From Bacillus sp. V2I10 (GTDB lineage: Bacteria; Bacillota; Bacilli; Bacillales; Bacillaceae), in the NCBI RefSeq assembly GCF_030817055.1, contig NZ_JAUSYV010000001.1:4736001-4800000 (forward strand): a DNA stretch of 64,000 nt. The letters are read 5' to 3'. The translations under genes were made by a program, and so were the position numbers. Each line of letters opens with the position of its first letter. Within the stretch, counting starts at the first letter, position 1. A model generated the notes under the pieces. That model was not told where the DNA came from, did no database searches, and saw only the letters and a program-made list of their open reading frames with translations. Of the stretch, positions 35,609 to 42,938 are shown piece after piece.

Positions 35609-35794
35609 ATGAGGTGTGTGTTAAAGACAGTTTATGTTAAGGAATCCTTGAGTAAGTTAACATTGAAAAAATGATGATCAATTTCCATTTCGAGATGAGG
35701 TGTCTACGGGCCGTTACTTTTCGTAATAGATGCTCATATATAAATTCATTTTGTGAATGAGGTGTTCGTCAAAGACCGTTTACTGATTTGTTAA
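35609..35794 (+). repeat. Three degenerate copies of an ATGAGGTGT...GACCGTTTA repeat
   Basis: Copies begin at 35609, 35695 and 35757. They share ATGAGGTGT followed by a diverged AAAGACCGTTTA-like word, and each is preceded by a CATTT/TTCA-like stretch. Spacing is irregular (86 and 62 bases). They lie in the 709-base space between ecsA and hit, which shows no gene I can support. Confidence 0.5.
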
Positions 35795-35964
35795 GAGTTT
35801 ATCCTTTATATGATTTTCTTAACTAGGGGATGGTTGCTTTGAACAATGTTTAACAACAATTATTCACTCTTTTTTTCCTTCATTTCCAAGCAAATGAGGG
35901 AAATGACAAAGAGTTTTGTGAGCCTTAATCTTTAAGCTGCGCCAGTTTGCTTCCTCTGCAGGAC

Positions 35965-35999
35965 AGGATGATCTTTTTGATCATCCTGTTTCTTTTTAA
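35965..35999 (+). terminator. Strong orphan terminator between ecsA and hit
   Basis: ACAGGATGATC and GATCATCCTGT form a perfect 11-bp stem with a TTTTT loop, then TTCTTTTT. No protein gene precedes it on the plus strand, so it may end a small RNA or a short leader transcript. Confidence 0.75.
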
Positions 36000-36033
36000 G
36001 TTTAGGAAAGTGAAAAGGCTGCGAATTGATGGC

Positions 36034-36101
36034 AAGCAAAAGCGCCTGATTCCACGGTCAAAACGAATCCGCCATGCCTTCGCAAAAAGGCGCTTGCGCT
36101 T
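36034..36101 (+). repeat. Long imperfect inverted repeat upstream of hit
   Basis: AAGCAAAAGCGCCT (36034) and AGGCGCTTGCGCTT (36088) can pair at 12 of 14 positions around a 40-base loop that itself has GATTC and GAATC arms. It is followed by TTTC. It could be a further terminator or a structured element shielding the hit promoter. Confidence 0.5.
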
Positions 36102-36180
36102 TTCTTAAGTGATTTTATCTCTCAATTATTTATGGTAAAATACGGTTAAGATTCAGTTTATATTGAGAAAGGGATGAAAC

Positions 36181-36606
36181 ATGATGAGCGGATGTATTTT
36201 CTGTAAAATTGTGAACGGAGAGATTCCGAGTGCAAAGGTTTTTGAAAACGAACATGTGGTTGCTTTTCTGGATATTAGTCAAGTGACAAAAGGACATACA
36301 CTGGTTATTCCAAAAGTACATAAAGAAAATATTTACGAGCTAACACCGGATATTGCACGAAATGTATTTGAAGTCGTTCCAAAAATCGCCAATTCCATTA
36401 AAAAACAATTCGAGCCTATCGGCATGAATATTCTTAATAATAACGGCGAAAAAGCCGGACAATCTGTGTTTCACTACCATATTCACCTGATTCCCCGCTA
36501 TGGAAAGGGCGATGGATTTGGCGCTGTCTGGAAAACGCATACAGAAGAATATACGCCAGAAGACTTAAAGCAAATCGCTTCATCCATTCAGGAAGGCTTG
36601 CTCTAA
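36181..36606 (+). CDS. hit: HIT-family hydrolase
   Basis: Histidine-triad nucleotide hydrolase/transferase of 141 residues (B. subtilis Hit, HinT-like). Zinc-binding CIFCKIVNGEIPSAKVF lies at the N-terminus and the active HYHIHLI triad at residues 99-105. The ATG at 36181 follows AAGGGATG; a second ATG directly after it is possible. A possible extended -10 box TGGTAAAAT lies upstream near 36130. Divergent from ecsA, as in B. subtilis; single gene with its own terminator. Confidence 0.94.
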   Translation: MMSGCIFCKIVNGEIPSAKVFENEHVVAFLDISQVTKGHTLVIPKVHKENIYELTPDIARNVFEVVPKIANSIKKQFEPIGMNILNNNGEKAGQSVFHYHIHLIPRYGKGDGFGAVWKTHTEEYTPEDLKQIASSIQEGLL

Positions 36607-36630
36607 CCCCCGCATCATGCGGGTTTTTTT
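36607..36630 (+). terminator. Terminator of hit
   Basis: CCCGCA and TGCGGG form a stem, followed by seven T, directly after the stop codon. Confidence 0.85.
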
Positions 36631-36740
36631 GTTGATTGTAATATTTTTTTAAAATTCCGACTCCAACCCCCTTTTTCATGTTAGGATAATAAAAAGTATT
36701 TAATCATGCAACGCGACAAAGTAAGGAGTGTCATTTTCCC

Positions 36741-37817
36741 ATGAAAAGAACGTATAACTTTAACGCAGGGCCAGCAGCAATCCCTCTTGCTGTTTTGGAA
36801 AAAGCGCAAAGCGAACTAGTTGATTTTAACGGAACAGGCATGTCAGTCATGGAGCTGAGCCACAGAAGCAAACCTTATGAAGAAGTTCACAACCGCGCTG
36901 CCTCTTTAATGAGAGAACTGATGGAGATCCCTGAGGATTATGAAGTATTATTTCTTCAAGGCGGGGCAAGCCTTCAGTTTGCCATGATTCCGATGAACTT
37001 TTTAAAAGACGGGTCTTCTGCCCATTTCATCATGAGCGGAGTCTGGTCTGAAAAAGCACAATCAGAAGCAGGCAAACTCGGAAGCACGACTATCATTGCA
37101 ACAAGTAAAGAAGATCGTTATACATATATTCCGGAAAGCTTTGAGGATCCTGAAGAAGGAAGCTATGTACACCTAACCTCAAACAACACGATCTACGGCA
37201 CACAGTGGCAAAAATTCCCTTCAACAAAACTGCCTTTAATTGCTGACATGTCAAGTGACATCATGAGCAGGGAAATTGACGTCAGCCGTTTCTCGCTTAT
37301 TTATGCCGGAGCTCAAAAAAACCTTGGCCCTTCAGGTGTTACAGTCGTCATAGTAAAAAAAGAAATGCTTGAGAATGCAAATGAGGGTATCCCTGCTATT
37401 TTGAAGTACAGCACACATTCAAAGCAGAATTCCCTATACAATACACCTCCTACATTTGCAATTTACATGCTTTCCCTTGTTCTGGAGTGGATGCAGGATA
37501 AAGGCGGTTTAAAAGCGATTGAAGATCTGAATAAGAATAAAGCAAGCCTGCTTTATTCGTGCATCGACCAAAGCGGCGGCTTCTATAAGGGACACGCAAA
37601 AAAGGATAGCCGATCAGCAATGAATGTTACTTTTACTCTTAAAGATGAAAATTTAACGAAAGCTTTTCTAAAAGAATCCATTGAAAAAGGCTTTTCAGGT
37701 CTCGGCGGACACCGGTCGATTGGGGGCTGCAGGGCTTCCATTTATAATGCAGTGCCCTTGGAAGCGTGCGAGGCACTTGCTGAGTTCATGGCTGAATTCC
37801 AGAAAAAGCACGAATAA
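36741..37817 (+). CDS. serC: Phosphoserine aminotransferase
   Basis: PLP-dependent phosphoserine aminotransferase (EC 2.6.1.52), 358 residues, second step of serine synthesis: 3-phosphohydroxypyruvate plus glutamate gives phosphoserine. Signatures: YNFNAGPAAIPLAVLEKAQ at the start, GMSVMELSHRS, and YAGAQKNLGPSGVTVVIV with the PLP-binding Lys (near 196); the C-terminal GHRSIGGCRASIYNAVP is complete. The ATG follows AAGGAGTG. A single gene upstream of trpP, with no clear leader structure. Confidence 0.96.
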   Translation: MKRTYNFNAGPAAIPLAVLEKAQSELVDFNGTGMSVMELSHRSKPYEEVHNRAASLMRELMEIPEDYEVLFLQGGASLQFAMIPMNFLKDGSSAHFIMSGVWSEKAQSEAGKLGSTTIIATSKEDRYTYIPESFEDPEEGSYVHLTSNNTIYGTQWQKFPSTKLPLIADMSSDIMSREIDVSRFSLIYAGAQKNLGPSGVTVVIVKKEMLENANEGIPAILKYSTHSKQNSLYNTPPTFAIYMLSLVLEWMQDKGGLKAIEDLNKNKASLLYSCIDQSGGFYKGHAKKDSRSAMNVTFTLKDENLTKAFLKESIEKGFSGLGGHRSIGGCRASIYNAVPLEACEALAEFMAEFQKKHE

Positions 37818-37822
37818 TTATT

Positions 37823-37851
37823 TTTACAAGGTCTGAAATACCTGTTATACT
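37823..37851 (+). promoter_or_regulatory. Sigma-A promoter of trpP
   Basis: TTTACA is followed after 17 bases by TATACT. Confidence 0.7.
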
Positions 37852-37893
37852 TTTTGTAAGTTCTCCTGCAATAAGACATAGGTCATTATTGGG

Positions 37894-37931
37894 GAGTTCA
37901 AAAATAAGAGCTTAGTCTGAGGAGAGTTGAG
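37894..37931 (+). promoter_or_regulatory. TRAP-binding site overlapping the trpP ribosome site
   Basis: In the leader, GAG or TAG triplets occur at 37894, 37908, 37913, 37919, 37922 or 37924, and 37929, mostly spaced 2-3 bases apart, directly over the ribosome site and up to the ATG. This is the layout by which tryptophan-loaded TRAP blocks trpP translation in B. subtilis. Confidence 0.8.
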
Positions 37932-37933
37932 AA

Positions 37934-38455
37934 ATGAATACAAAAGTTTTAGTCGTTTTATCTTTATTTGTCGCAATGGGACTGGCATTGCACGGAATTA
38001 TCCCGCCATTTTTCAGTGGGATGAAGCCAGATATGATGCTCACTATGATGTTCTTAGGCATCCTGCTGTTCCCAAACATTCGCAATGTGTTTTTACTTGG
38101 AGCCGTTACTGGTGTCCTGTCCGGTTTAACAACTAGTTTTCCAGGCGGACTTCTGCCGAATGTCATTGATAAATTTGTGACTGCATTTGTCTTTTATCTT
38201 TTAGTTATTGTAATGAAGAAATTTGCTGCATCCACTGCTGGAGCAGGAATCCTGACAGCGGTCGGAACACTTGTTTCCGGTACTGTTTTCCTGACAGCCG
38301 CATTATTCATTGTCGGTCTTCCGGGCGGTGCAGGATTTATGGCATTATTCATAGCAGTTGTCTTGCCGGCAGTTGCCCTTAATACCATCGCAATGGTTTT
38401 CATTTATCCGATTGTACAGACTATATTGAAGCGTTCTAACATCGCTGTTGAATAA
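37934..38455 (+). CDS. trpP: Tryptophan transporter TrpP
   Basis: Membrane protein of 173 residues with about five membrane segments, matching B. subtilis TrpP (YhaG), a probable tryptophan uptake protein. Recognisable segments include LHGIIPPFFSGMKPDMMLTM at residues 20-39 and TGVLSGLTTSFPGGLLPNVI. The ATG at 37934 lies directly behind the triplet repeats at 37894-37931. It is transcribed from its own promoter and ends at a terminator. Control by TRAP predicts that an mtrB gene exists elsewhere in the genome. Confidence 0.94.
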   Translation: MNTKVLVVLSLFVAMGLALHGIIPPFFSGMKPDMMLTMMFLGILLFPNIRNVFLLGAVTGVLSGLTTSFPGGLLPNVIDKFVTAFVFYLLVIVMKKFAASTAGAGILTAVGTLVSGTVFLTAALFIVGLPGGAGFMALFIAVVLPAVALNTIAMVFIYPIVQTILKRSNIAVE

Positions 38456-38463
38456 CATATAAG

Positions 38464-38493
38464 AAAACCCGATCCTTGCCGGTCGGGTTTTTT
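38464..38493 (+). terminator. Terminator of trpP
   Basis: AACCCGA and TCGGGTT form a stem, followed by TTTTT. Confidence 0.8.
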
Positions 38494-38516
38494 GTGAAAA
38501 TCTATCAAAATGAAGC

Positions 38517-38708
38517 CTATTGGAAAGAATAGAATAAAATGCCGATCATCAGTGCAAGTACGCCGCCTCCTGCAAGCACAGCAGCTTTTTGGTGGACAAC
38601 ATGTTTTGGCGGATAGGATGCTGATTGCTGCGCTAGTTTGAGGTAATGAAAAGCCCCTATGAAACAAAGCAAGCTTATGGTGAAAAATAGAAAGATAACA
38701 CCAGCCAA
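38517..38708 (-). CDS. Small two-span membrane protein, unknown
   Basis: A 63-residue protein with two hydrophobic segments: GVIFLFFTISLLCFIGAFHY (3-22) and VLAGGGVLALMIGILFYS (44-61), joined by a short loop with several Lys and His. Start TTG at 38708 with GGGGGGAGG only a few bases upstream, a rather tight spacing. It is convergent with trpP and divergent from yhaH. I do not recognise a family. Confidence 0.6.
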   Translation of the reverse strand: MAGVIFLFFTISLLCFIGAFHYLKLAQQSASYPPKHVVHQKAAVLAGGGVLALMIGILFYSFQ

Positions 38709-38768
38709 GCTCCTCCCCCCTTTTACTCATATCTATGCAGAGGCATCACAAGCTATGTATAAAACAGC

Positions 38769-38793
38769 GTTTATCTATCCTGACAGGGGGTAC
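38769..38793 (+). promoter_or_regulatory. Sigma-B-like promoter of yhaH
   Basis: GTTTAT is followed after 13 bases by GGGTAC, one base off the sigma-B consensus in each box, at a fitting distance from yhaH. Confidence 0.55.
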
Positions 38794-38866
38794 TTATATA
38801 AGAAGGACTTTCCTGTTCCTTTCTTGAAAAAGTACATACAATTATTCTCAAAATGGAGTGATACCT

Positions 38867-39223
38867 ATGGCAAAAGGAAAATCATTAATGGCTGGTCTTT
38901 TAGTTGGGAGCGTTATTGGAGGTTTAGCAACAATCCTCTCCGCCCCTTCTTCCGGAAAAGAGTTGCGCAGCCAGTTAAAGCAAAATAAACAAAAACTCGA
39001 AAATATTTTAATTCAGCTGAAAGATGACAGTGTATCGCTAAAAGAGCAAGTGGTAAAAACAGCTAAAGAAAGTGTTGTAGTCCTAAAAGATGTAACAGCT
39101 GATCTCCAAAAATCAATTCAGACTTGGCAAGAAGAAATTGAGCCTCATAAAAATGAACTTCAAAAAGAAATTAATGAAATCGAACAGAAAATTAAAGAAT
39201 TAGAGCAAACTTTAAACAAATAG
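38867..39223 (+). CDS. yhaH: YtxH-domain protein YhaH
   Basis: A 118-residue protein of the YtxH family. The N-terminal MAGLLVGSVIGGLATILSAP (about 8-27) is a glycine-rich membrane-anchoring helix; the rest is a long amphipathic, probably coiled-coil helix rich in Lys, Glu and Gln. I use the ATG at 38867 with GGAGTGAT before it, giving the length of B. subtilis YhaH. Related YtxH proteins are stress-induced, and a sigma-B-like promoter lies upstream. Molecular role unknown. Confidence 0.92.
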   Translation: MAKGKSLMAGLLVGSVIGGLATILSAPSSGKELRSQLKQNKQKLENILIQLKDDSVSLKEQVVKTAKESVVVLKDVTADLQKSIQTWQEEIEPHKNELQKEINEIEQKIKELEQTLNK

Positions 39224-39256
39224 AATATTTTTGCAGACAAAGCAATTAACTTGTAC

Positions 39257-39292
39257 GAGCGGCAGATTTTCTCACATGCCGCTCTTTTTTTT
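39257..39292 (+). terminator. Terminator of yhaH
   Basis: GAGCGGCA and TGCCGCTC form a perfect stem, followed by eight T. Confidence 0.88.
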
Positions 39293-39424
39293 ACCTAAAA
39301 ATTCAACGCTTTTCCTAAGCTTTTAAGATTTATTTAAAAATTTTGTAAATTTAATCTTTATTAATCTTTATTTTATTGGCATAATAGAATATAAGAGCAA
39401 AAGAGAAAAAGTAGGTGACTGGGG

Positions 39425-40021
39425 ATGAAACGTAACGAACAGGATTATTCTATAAAAGAAGCGCTTTTATTCAGCCAGAGAATCGCGCAGCTCAGCAAAG
39501 CTTTGTGGAAATCCATCGAAAAAGACTGGCAGCAATGGATTAAGCCCTATGATTTGAATATCAATGAGCATCACATCTTATGGATTGCTTATCATTTAAA
39601 GGGTGCTTCTATTTCAGAGATTGCTAAATTTGGAGTGATGCATGTATCGACTGCATTCAACTTTTCAAAGAAGCTTGAAGAGAGAGGCTATCTTGAGTTT
39701 TCGAAAAAGCAGAATGACAAACGCAATACGTACATTCAGCTGACGGAACAGGGAGAGGAAATACTGCTTAAGCTTTTAGAAGACTATGATCCAAGCAGAA
39801 ACGCTGTCTTTAAAGGCGCTCTGCCGCTTCAAAACCTATATGGGAAATTCCCTGAAATTATGGAAATGATGTGTATCATACGAAACATATACGGTGATGA
39901 CTTTATGGAGATCTTCGAACATTCCTTTACGAATATTGAGAAAGAATTTGTTGAGGAAAACCGGAAGCTTAAAAAACGGAAAGATCCTGCTGCTGAAACA
40001 GCTTCAGCTATTTCCGAATAA
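39425..40021 (+). CDS. hpr: Transition-state regulator Hpr (ScoC), MarR family
   Basis: MarR-family winged-helix repressor, 198 residues, matching B. subtilis Hpr/ScoC, which represses protease, oligopeptide permease and sporulation genes in the transition state. The winged helix runs over about residues 45-115 (ISEIAKFGVMHVSTAFNFSK and RNTYIQLTEQGEEIL). The ATG follows AGGTGA. Gene order yhaH-hpr-yhaI is that of B. subtilis. Its last 14 bases overlap the convergent yhaI. Confidence 0.95.
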   Translation: MKRNEQDYSIKEALLFSQRIAQLSKALWKSIEKDWQQWIKPYDLNINEHHILWIAYHLKGASISEIAKFGVMHVSTAFNFSKKLEERGYLEFSKKQNDKRNTYIQLTEQGEEILLKLLEDYDPSRNAVFKGALPLQNLYGKFPEIMEMMCIIRNIYGDDFMEIFEHSFTNIEKEFVEENRKLKKRKDPAAETASAISE

Positions 40022-40343
40022 TTTTTTTGAATTCTGTCATCAGCGGCACATACATTCCCTGCTTATGCAAGGCAAGAATCGTATCATCAACTGAAAGCTT
40101 ATGATTCAGCTGTCCGGCGAAAAGAGTAAGGAGACTCATGTAATCGAGGAGTCCTTGCTCTTTTTGTTCTGAAAGCATTTGCTCAAGTTCCGCGCAAATG
40201 CGATGTATGTCCTCAATTTCTTCAGCAGATAAACCTGTTTTCATGACCGACAGATAAAAAGGGTATTTCTCCGCGTCAACCATCTTTACAAGCAACCTCT
40301 GGTAGTACTCCAAATTTGCCATTCGTTTTTCCAAGGATTCCAC
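40008..40343 (-). CDS. yhaI: YhaI, DUF1878-family protein
   Basis: Predicted all-helical cytoplasmic protein of 111 residues, matching B. subtilis YhaI (113 residues) in sequence type and position. N-terminal MANLEYYQRLLVKMVDAEKY and the central HRICAELEQMLSEQKEQGLL are typical. GTG start at 40343 after GAAGTGA; a GAAA microsatellite lies just upstream. Its 3' end overlaps hpr by 14 bases on the opposite strand, so the two transcripts are antisense at their ends. Function unknown. Confidence 0.88.
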   Translation of the reverse strand: MESLEKRMANLEYYQRLLVKMVDAEKYPFYLSVMKTGLSAEEIEDIHRICAELEQMLSEQKEQGLLDYMSLLTLFAGQLNHKLSVDDTILALHKQGMYVPLMTEFKKIIRK

Positions 40344-40353
40344 TAAGGTTCAC

Positions 40354-40375
40354 TTCTTTCTTTCTTTCTTTCTTC
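40354..40375. repeat. Short (TTTC)n microsatellite upstream of yhaI
   Basis: Four full TTTC units with partial ones at both ends, directly upstream of the yhaI ribosome site (GAAA on the coding strand). Confidence 0.85.
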
Positions 40376-40566
40376 TTCGTTTATTTATTTTAAATCATTC
40401 TTCTCTTTTTCGAAAGTTTCTTATTTTGTAAAACTTTACTTTTTATTTTAATCGCTTACACGCAAAATTTCATATTGCTTTTTCCAACTTAACATCGTAA
40501 AGTATGTAAGGACTTGATCAATCATGCACCCGCATAAACATTTATAACTTTCGGACGGTGATTTAA

Positions 40567-41103
40567 ATGAATTGCTGGAAAACCATTAATCTTTCAAAAG
40601 ATTATGGATTCTATAGACTTTTTATAGTCTCTGTATTAACAATGATGATTACCTTTATTAGCATATATTTACCGCTTGTGGTTGTTTTTCCTTCTATCCA
40701 ATTAAAAGAAGATTATTTTTTCTTATTGCTGCTGTTTATCGCATGCATCGTGCCATGTCACAAACTGCTTCATGCCCTGCCTTTGTGGATGTCCGGATAC
40801 CGCGTATCACTTAAACTGAAGTTCCAGTCTTTCATTCCGATTCTTTTTTTGAAAACAAACTGCAATGTAAGCAAAGCCAATATGCTGCTGTCTCTTATTA
40901 CACCTTTTATAGTTGTCACTTCATTTATGACTGCAGGACTGATTCAATTTCCTTCTTATTTGCACTACTTTTGTTTGGGAATTGCCTTTCATACAGGGTT
41001 GTGTATCACTGATTTTATTTTTTTGAGCCAGCTATCCAAAGCTCCGAAAGCCTGTTTCATTGAAGAAGCCGATGAAAGCTTTGAAATTTTATTTCAGAAA
41101 TGA
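40567..41103 (+). CDS. yhaJ: DUF3267-family membrane protein (YhaJ-like)
   Basis: Membrane protein of 178 residues with four hydrophobic segments (about 17-42, 48-68, 104-122, 128-150). The HKLLHALP motif near residue 67 is characteristic of DUF3267 proteins and resembles the HExxH motif of site-2-type proteases but lacks the Glu. The ATG follows GGTGATTT. Position between yhaI and prsA matches B. subtilis yhaJ. Own terminator. Function unknown. Confidence 0.8.
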   Translation: MNCWKTINLSKDYGFYRLFIVSVLTMMITFISIYLPLVVVFPSIQLKEDYFFLLLLFIACIVPCHKLLHALPLWMSGYRVSLKLKFQSFIPILFLKTNCNVSKANMLLSLITPFIVVTSFMTAGLIQFPSYLHYFCLGIAFHTGLCITDFIFLSQLSKAPKACFIEEADESFEILFQK

Positions 41104-41171
41104 ATAAAAACAGTTCTGGACATATGGTTAAGCAGTTTATTTAGAATGAATATGATATGCTTATATATATA

Positions 41172-41207
41172 AGAAAAGCCTCTCTTTCAGGAGAAGCTTT
41201 TCTTTTG
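41172..41207 (+). terminator. Terminator of yhaJ
   Basis: AGAAAAGC and GCTTTTCT with an inner TCTC/GAGA pair form a stem-loop, followed by TTT. Confidence 0.75.
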
Positions 41208-41290
41208 CTATTTATTAGGAGTCATCGCTATCTTTTTCATCATTTTTTTGGTAATGTAATATGTATCAGTGAGGAGAGGGGGAATCTCAT

Positions 41291-41470
41291 ATGATAGCAT
41301 TTTTCATTTTGTTTGCCGTGTTCATTTTATTCTATATAAATAAATTGACCAATACGCTTTGCCTGGTCCGAGAGATTCCTGAAGACCGACAAACAAAAGT
41401 ATTCCGGACAATCAACGTCCTGATTACCATTTTATTAGTTTCTTCTTACATAGAAATCTTATTTACTTAG
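41291..41470 (+). CDS. 59-residue membrane protein, unknown
   Basis: Small protein with two hydrophobic segments: IAFFILFAVFILFYI (2-16) and NVLITILLVSSYIEILFT at the end, joined by a charged loop (REIPEDRQTKVFRT). The ATG at 41291 follows GAGAGGGGG at a workable distance, and a terminator-like hairpin follows at 41524, so I consider it real. I recognise no family. Confidence 0.6.
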   Translation: MIAFFILFAVFILFYINKLTNTLCLVREIPEDRQTKVFRTINVLITILLVSSYIEILFT

Positions 41471-41523
41471 ATTTCACCATTATAAAAAGCTGCATGCAAT
41501 CATTAGCACACAGCTTATACAAT

Positions 41524-41561
41524 CATAGCTGACAGGTTAATCTGTCAGCTATGTTTATTTT
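41524..41561. terminator. Terminator between the 59-residue gene and the YjcZ-type gene
   Basis: CATAGCTGACAG and CTGTCAGCTATG form a perfect 12-bp stem with a 6-base loop, followed by GTTTATTTT on the plus strand. It lies at a convergent junction and can serve both sides. Confidence 0.75.
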
Positions 41562-41564
41562 GGC

Positions 41565-41645
41565 TTACAGCCAAGCAGCACCAACAATGATCAATAAGAT
41601 GAATAAAACAACGATTAACGCGAAGCCTCCAGCGTATCCTCCCAT
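41565..41645 (-). CDS. YjcZ-family tiny sporulation protein (26 aa)
   Basis: Peptide of 26 residues: MGGYAGGFALIVVLFILLII then VGAAWL. Glycine/tyrosine-rich head and one membrane helix, the hallmark of the YjcZ/tiny-TM family of Bacillus, which are found in spores. GGAGGTG lies at good distance from the ATG at 41645. A CATAGAATA word upstream resembles a sporulation-sigma -10 box. It has a paralogue at 41765. Confidence 0.88.
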   Translation of the reverse strand: MGGYAGGFALIVVLFILLIIVGAAWL

Positions 41646-41764
41646 AATGACACCTCCTTTATGCGTCGGTAAGTTATTCTATGCACGATCATCATGTAAC
41701 GAATAGGCATATATCATTTGTTTTAAGCAATCTTTATTAAAAAATCTAAAGCCCTTATTGCTTC

Positions 41765-41851
41765 CTAGCAAATGTAAGAAGCACCAATAATGATCAACAA
41801 AATAAACAGAACAACAAGCAATGCAAAACCGTTTGAATATCCTCCACCCAT
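41765..41851 (-). CDS. YjcZ-family tiny sporulation protein (28 aa)
   Basis: Peptide of 28 residues: MGGGYSNGFALLVVLFILLI then IIGASYIC. It is a paralogue of the gene at 41565, with the same glycine-rich head and single membrane helix; unlike it, it ends in Cys. The ATG at 41851 follows GGGAGG. CATATGAT upstream is weakly like a sigma-K -10 box. It is probably expressed in the mother cell or spore. Confidence 0.88.
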   Translation of the reverse strand: MGGGYSNGFALLVVLFILLIIIGASYIC

Positions 41852-41972
41852 GTTAAAACCTCCCTTATCGGCGTTCTATACATCATATGGACGGTTTCCC
41901 ATTTTGACCTAGACGAATGCCCTGATTACCCTAGTCCTATTGCAAAACTTTTTAGTTCATGGCACAATGTGG

Positions 41973-41978
41973 TATAGT
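41973..41978 (+). promoter_or_regulatory. Likely extended -10 box of prsA
   Basis: TATAGT with TG one base upstream (TGGTATAGT) forms an extended -10 box. No good -35 box is seen. Confidence 0.5.
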
Positions 41979-42030
41979 GTTTCAATTATTAGGCAGTCTT
42001 TAAATTAAACAGAAGTAGGAGTTGTATCAG

Positions 42031-42900
42031 ATGAAAAGATTTGCTCTTGCATTAGCAGCAGCATCAAGTGTTTTGGCGCTAGGCGCATGCAATAATAATG
42101 ACAGCGGTTCCGAGGTCATTGCTGAAACAAAAGCAGGCAATGTAACGAAAGACGAATTTTATGAAGCAATGAAAGACCGCTTCGGAAAAGATGTTCTGAC
42201 AGAGCTTGTACATGAAAAAGTTTTAAGCAAAGAATACAAAGTTTCTGACGAAGAAGTAAATAAAGAAATTGACAATTTAACTCAGCAATACGGCCCTCAA
42301 TTTGAAGCAGTCATTCAGCAGCAAGGTGAAAAGACTGTTAAAGATATGGTGAAAGTCGATCTGCTTCGCAAAAAAGCAGCTGAAAAAGAAGTGAAAGTAA
42401 CAGAAGAAGATACAAAAAAATACTATGAAAGCCTAAAAGGCAAAGTACAAGCAAGCCACATCCTCGTTGAAGATGAAAAAACAGCAAAAGAAATTAAAGC
42501 CCGTCTTGATAAAGGCGAAAAGTTTGAGGATTTAGCGAAGGAAGCTTCTAAAGATCCATCTGGACAAAACGGCGGAGACTTAGGCTGGTTCGGCGAAGGA
42601 CAAATGGTGCCTGAATTCGAAAAAGCAGCATTTGCCCTTAAAGAAGGCCAAGTAAGCGAGCCTGTAAAATCTGAATTTGGCTACCACATCATTAAAGTGA
42701 CAAAAACGGTGAAGCCATATGAAGAAATGAAAAAAGAACTTGAAGCAGATGTAAAAAAACAAAAAACAAGTCAGCCTGATGCTGTTCAGGGAGCATTGGA
42801 CAAAGCTCTTAAAGAAGCAGACGTTCAGGTTAAAGACAAAGAATTAGAAGATACATTCAAAGCACCTGCGGCTCCTGCAGAGCCTGCTGAAGGACAATAA
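42031..42900 (+). CDS. prsA: Foldase lipoprotein PrsA
   Basis: Membrane-anchored foldase, a peptidyl-prolyl isomerase of the parvulin type that helps exported proteins fold outside the membrane; 289 residues. Signal peptide with lipobox LALGAC, so Cys20 is lipidated. The parvulin domain spans about residues 133-225 (VQASHILVEDEKTAKEIKAR, GGDLGWFGEGQMVPEFEKAA, SEFGYHIIKV). The flanking regions form the chaperone part. The ATG at 42031 follows GGAG; the upstream in-frame TTG is not needed. Own promoter and terminator. In B. subtilis PrsA is essential for secretion, and hpr lies nearby there too. Confidence 0.96.
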   Translation: MKRFALALAAASSVLALGACNNNDSGSEVIAETKAGNVTKDEFYEAMKDRFGKDVLTELVHEKVLSKEYKVSDEEVNKEIDNLTQQYGPQFEAVIQQQGEKTVKDMVKVDLLRKKAAEKEVKVTEEDTKKYYESLKGKVQASHILVEDEKTAKEIKARLDKGEKFEDLAKEASKDPSGQNGGDLGWFGEGQMVPEFEKAAFALKEGQVSEPVKSEFGYHIIKVTKTVKPYEEMKKELEADVKKQKTSQPDAVQGALDKALKEADVQVKDKELEDTFKAPAAPAEPAEGQ

Positions 42901-42904
42901 CAGC

Positions 42905-42938
42905 AAAACTCCCCCATTTTAAAAATGGGGGAGTTTTT
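42905..42938. terminator. Bidirectional terminator between prsA and yhaL
   Basis: AAAACTCCCCCATTTT and AAAATGGGGGAGTTTT form a near-perfect stem with T runs both ways. Confidence 0.9.

Noticed and set aside
38404..38730. 108-codon minus-strand frame over the end of trpP
   Set aside because: Overlaps trpP, its terminator and the small membrane gene at 38517; composition is typical of a shadow frame.
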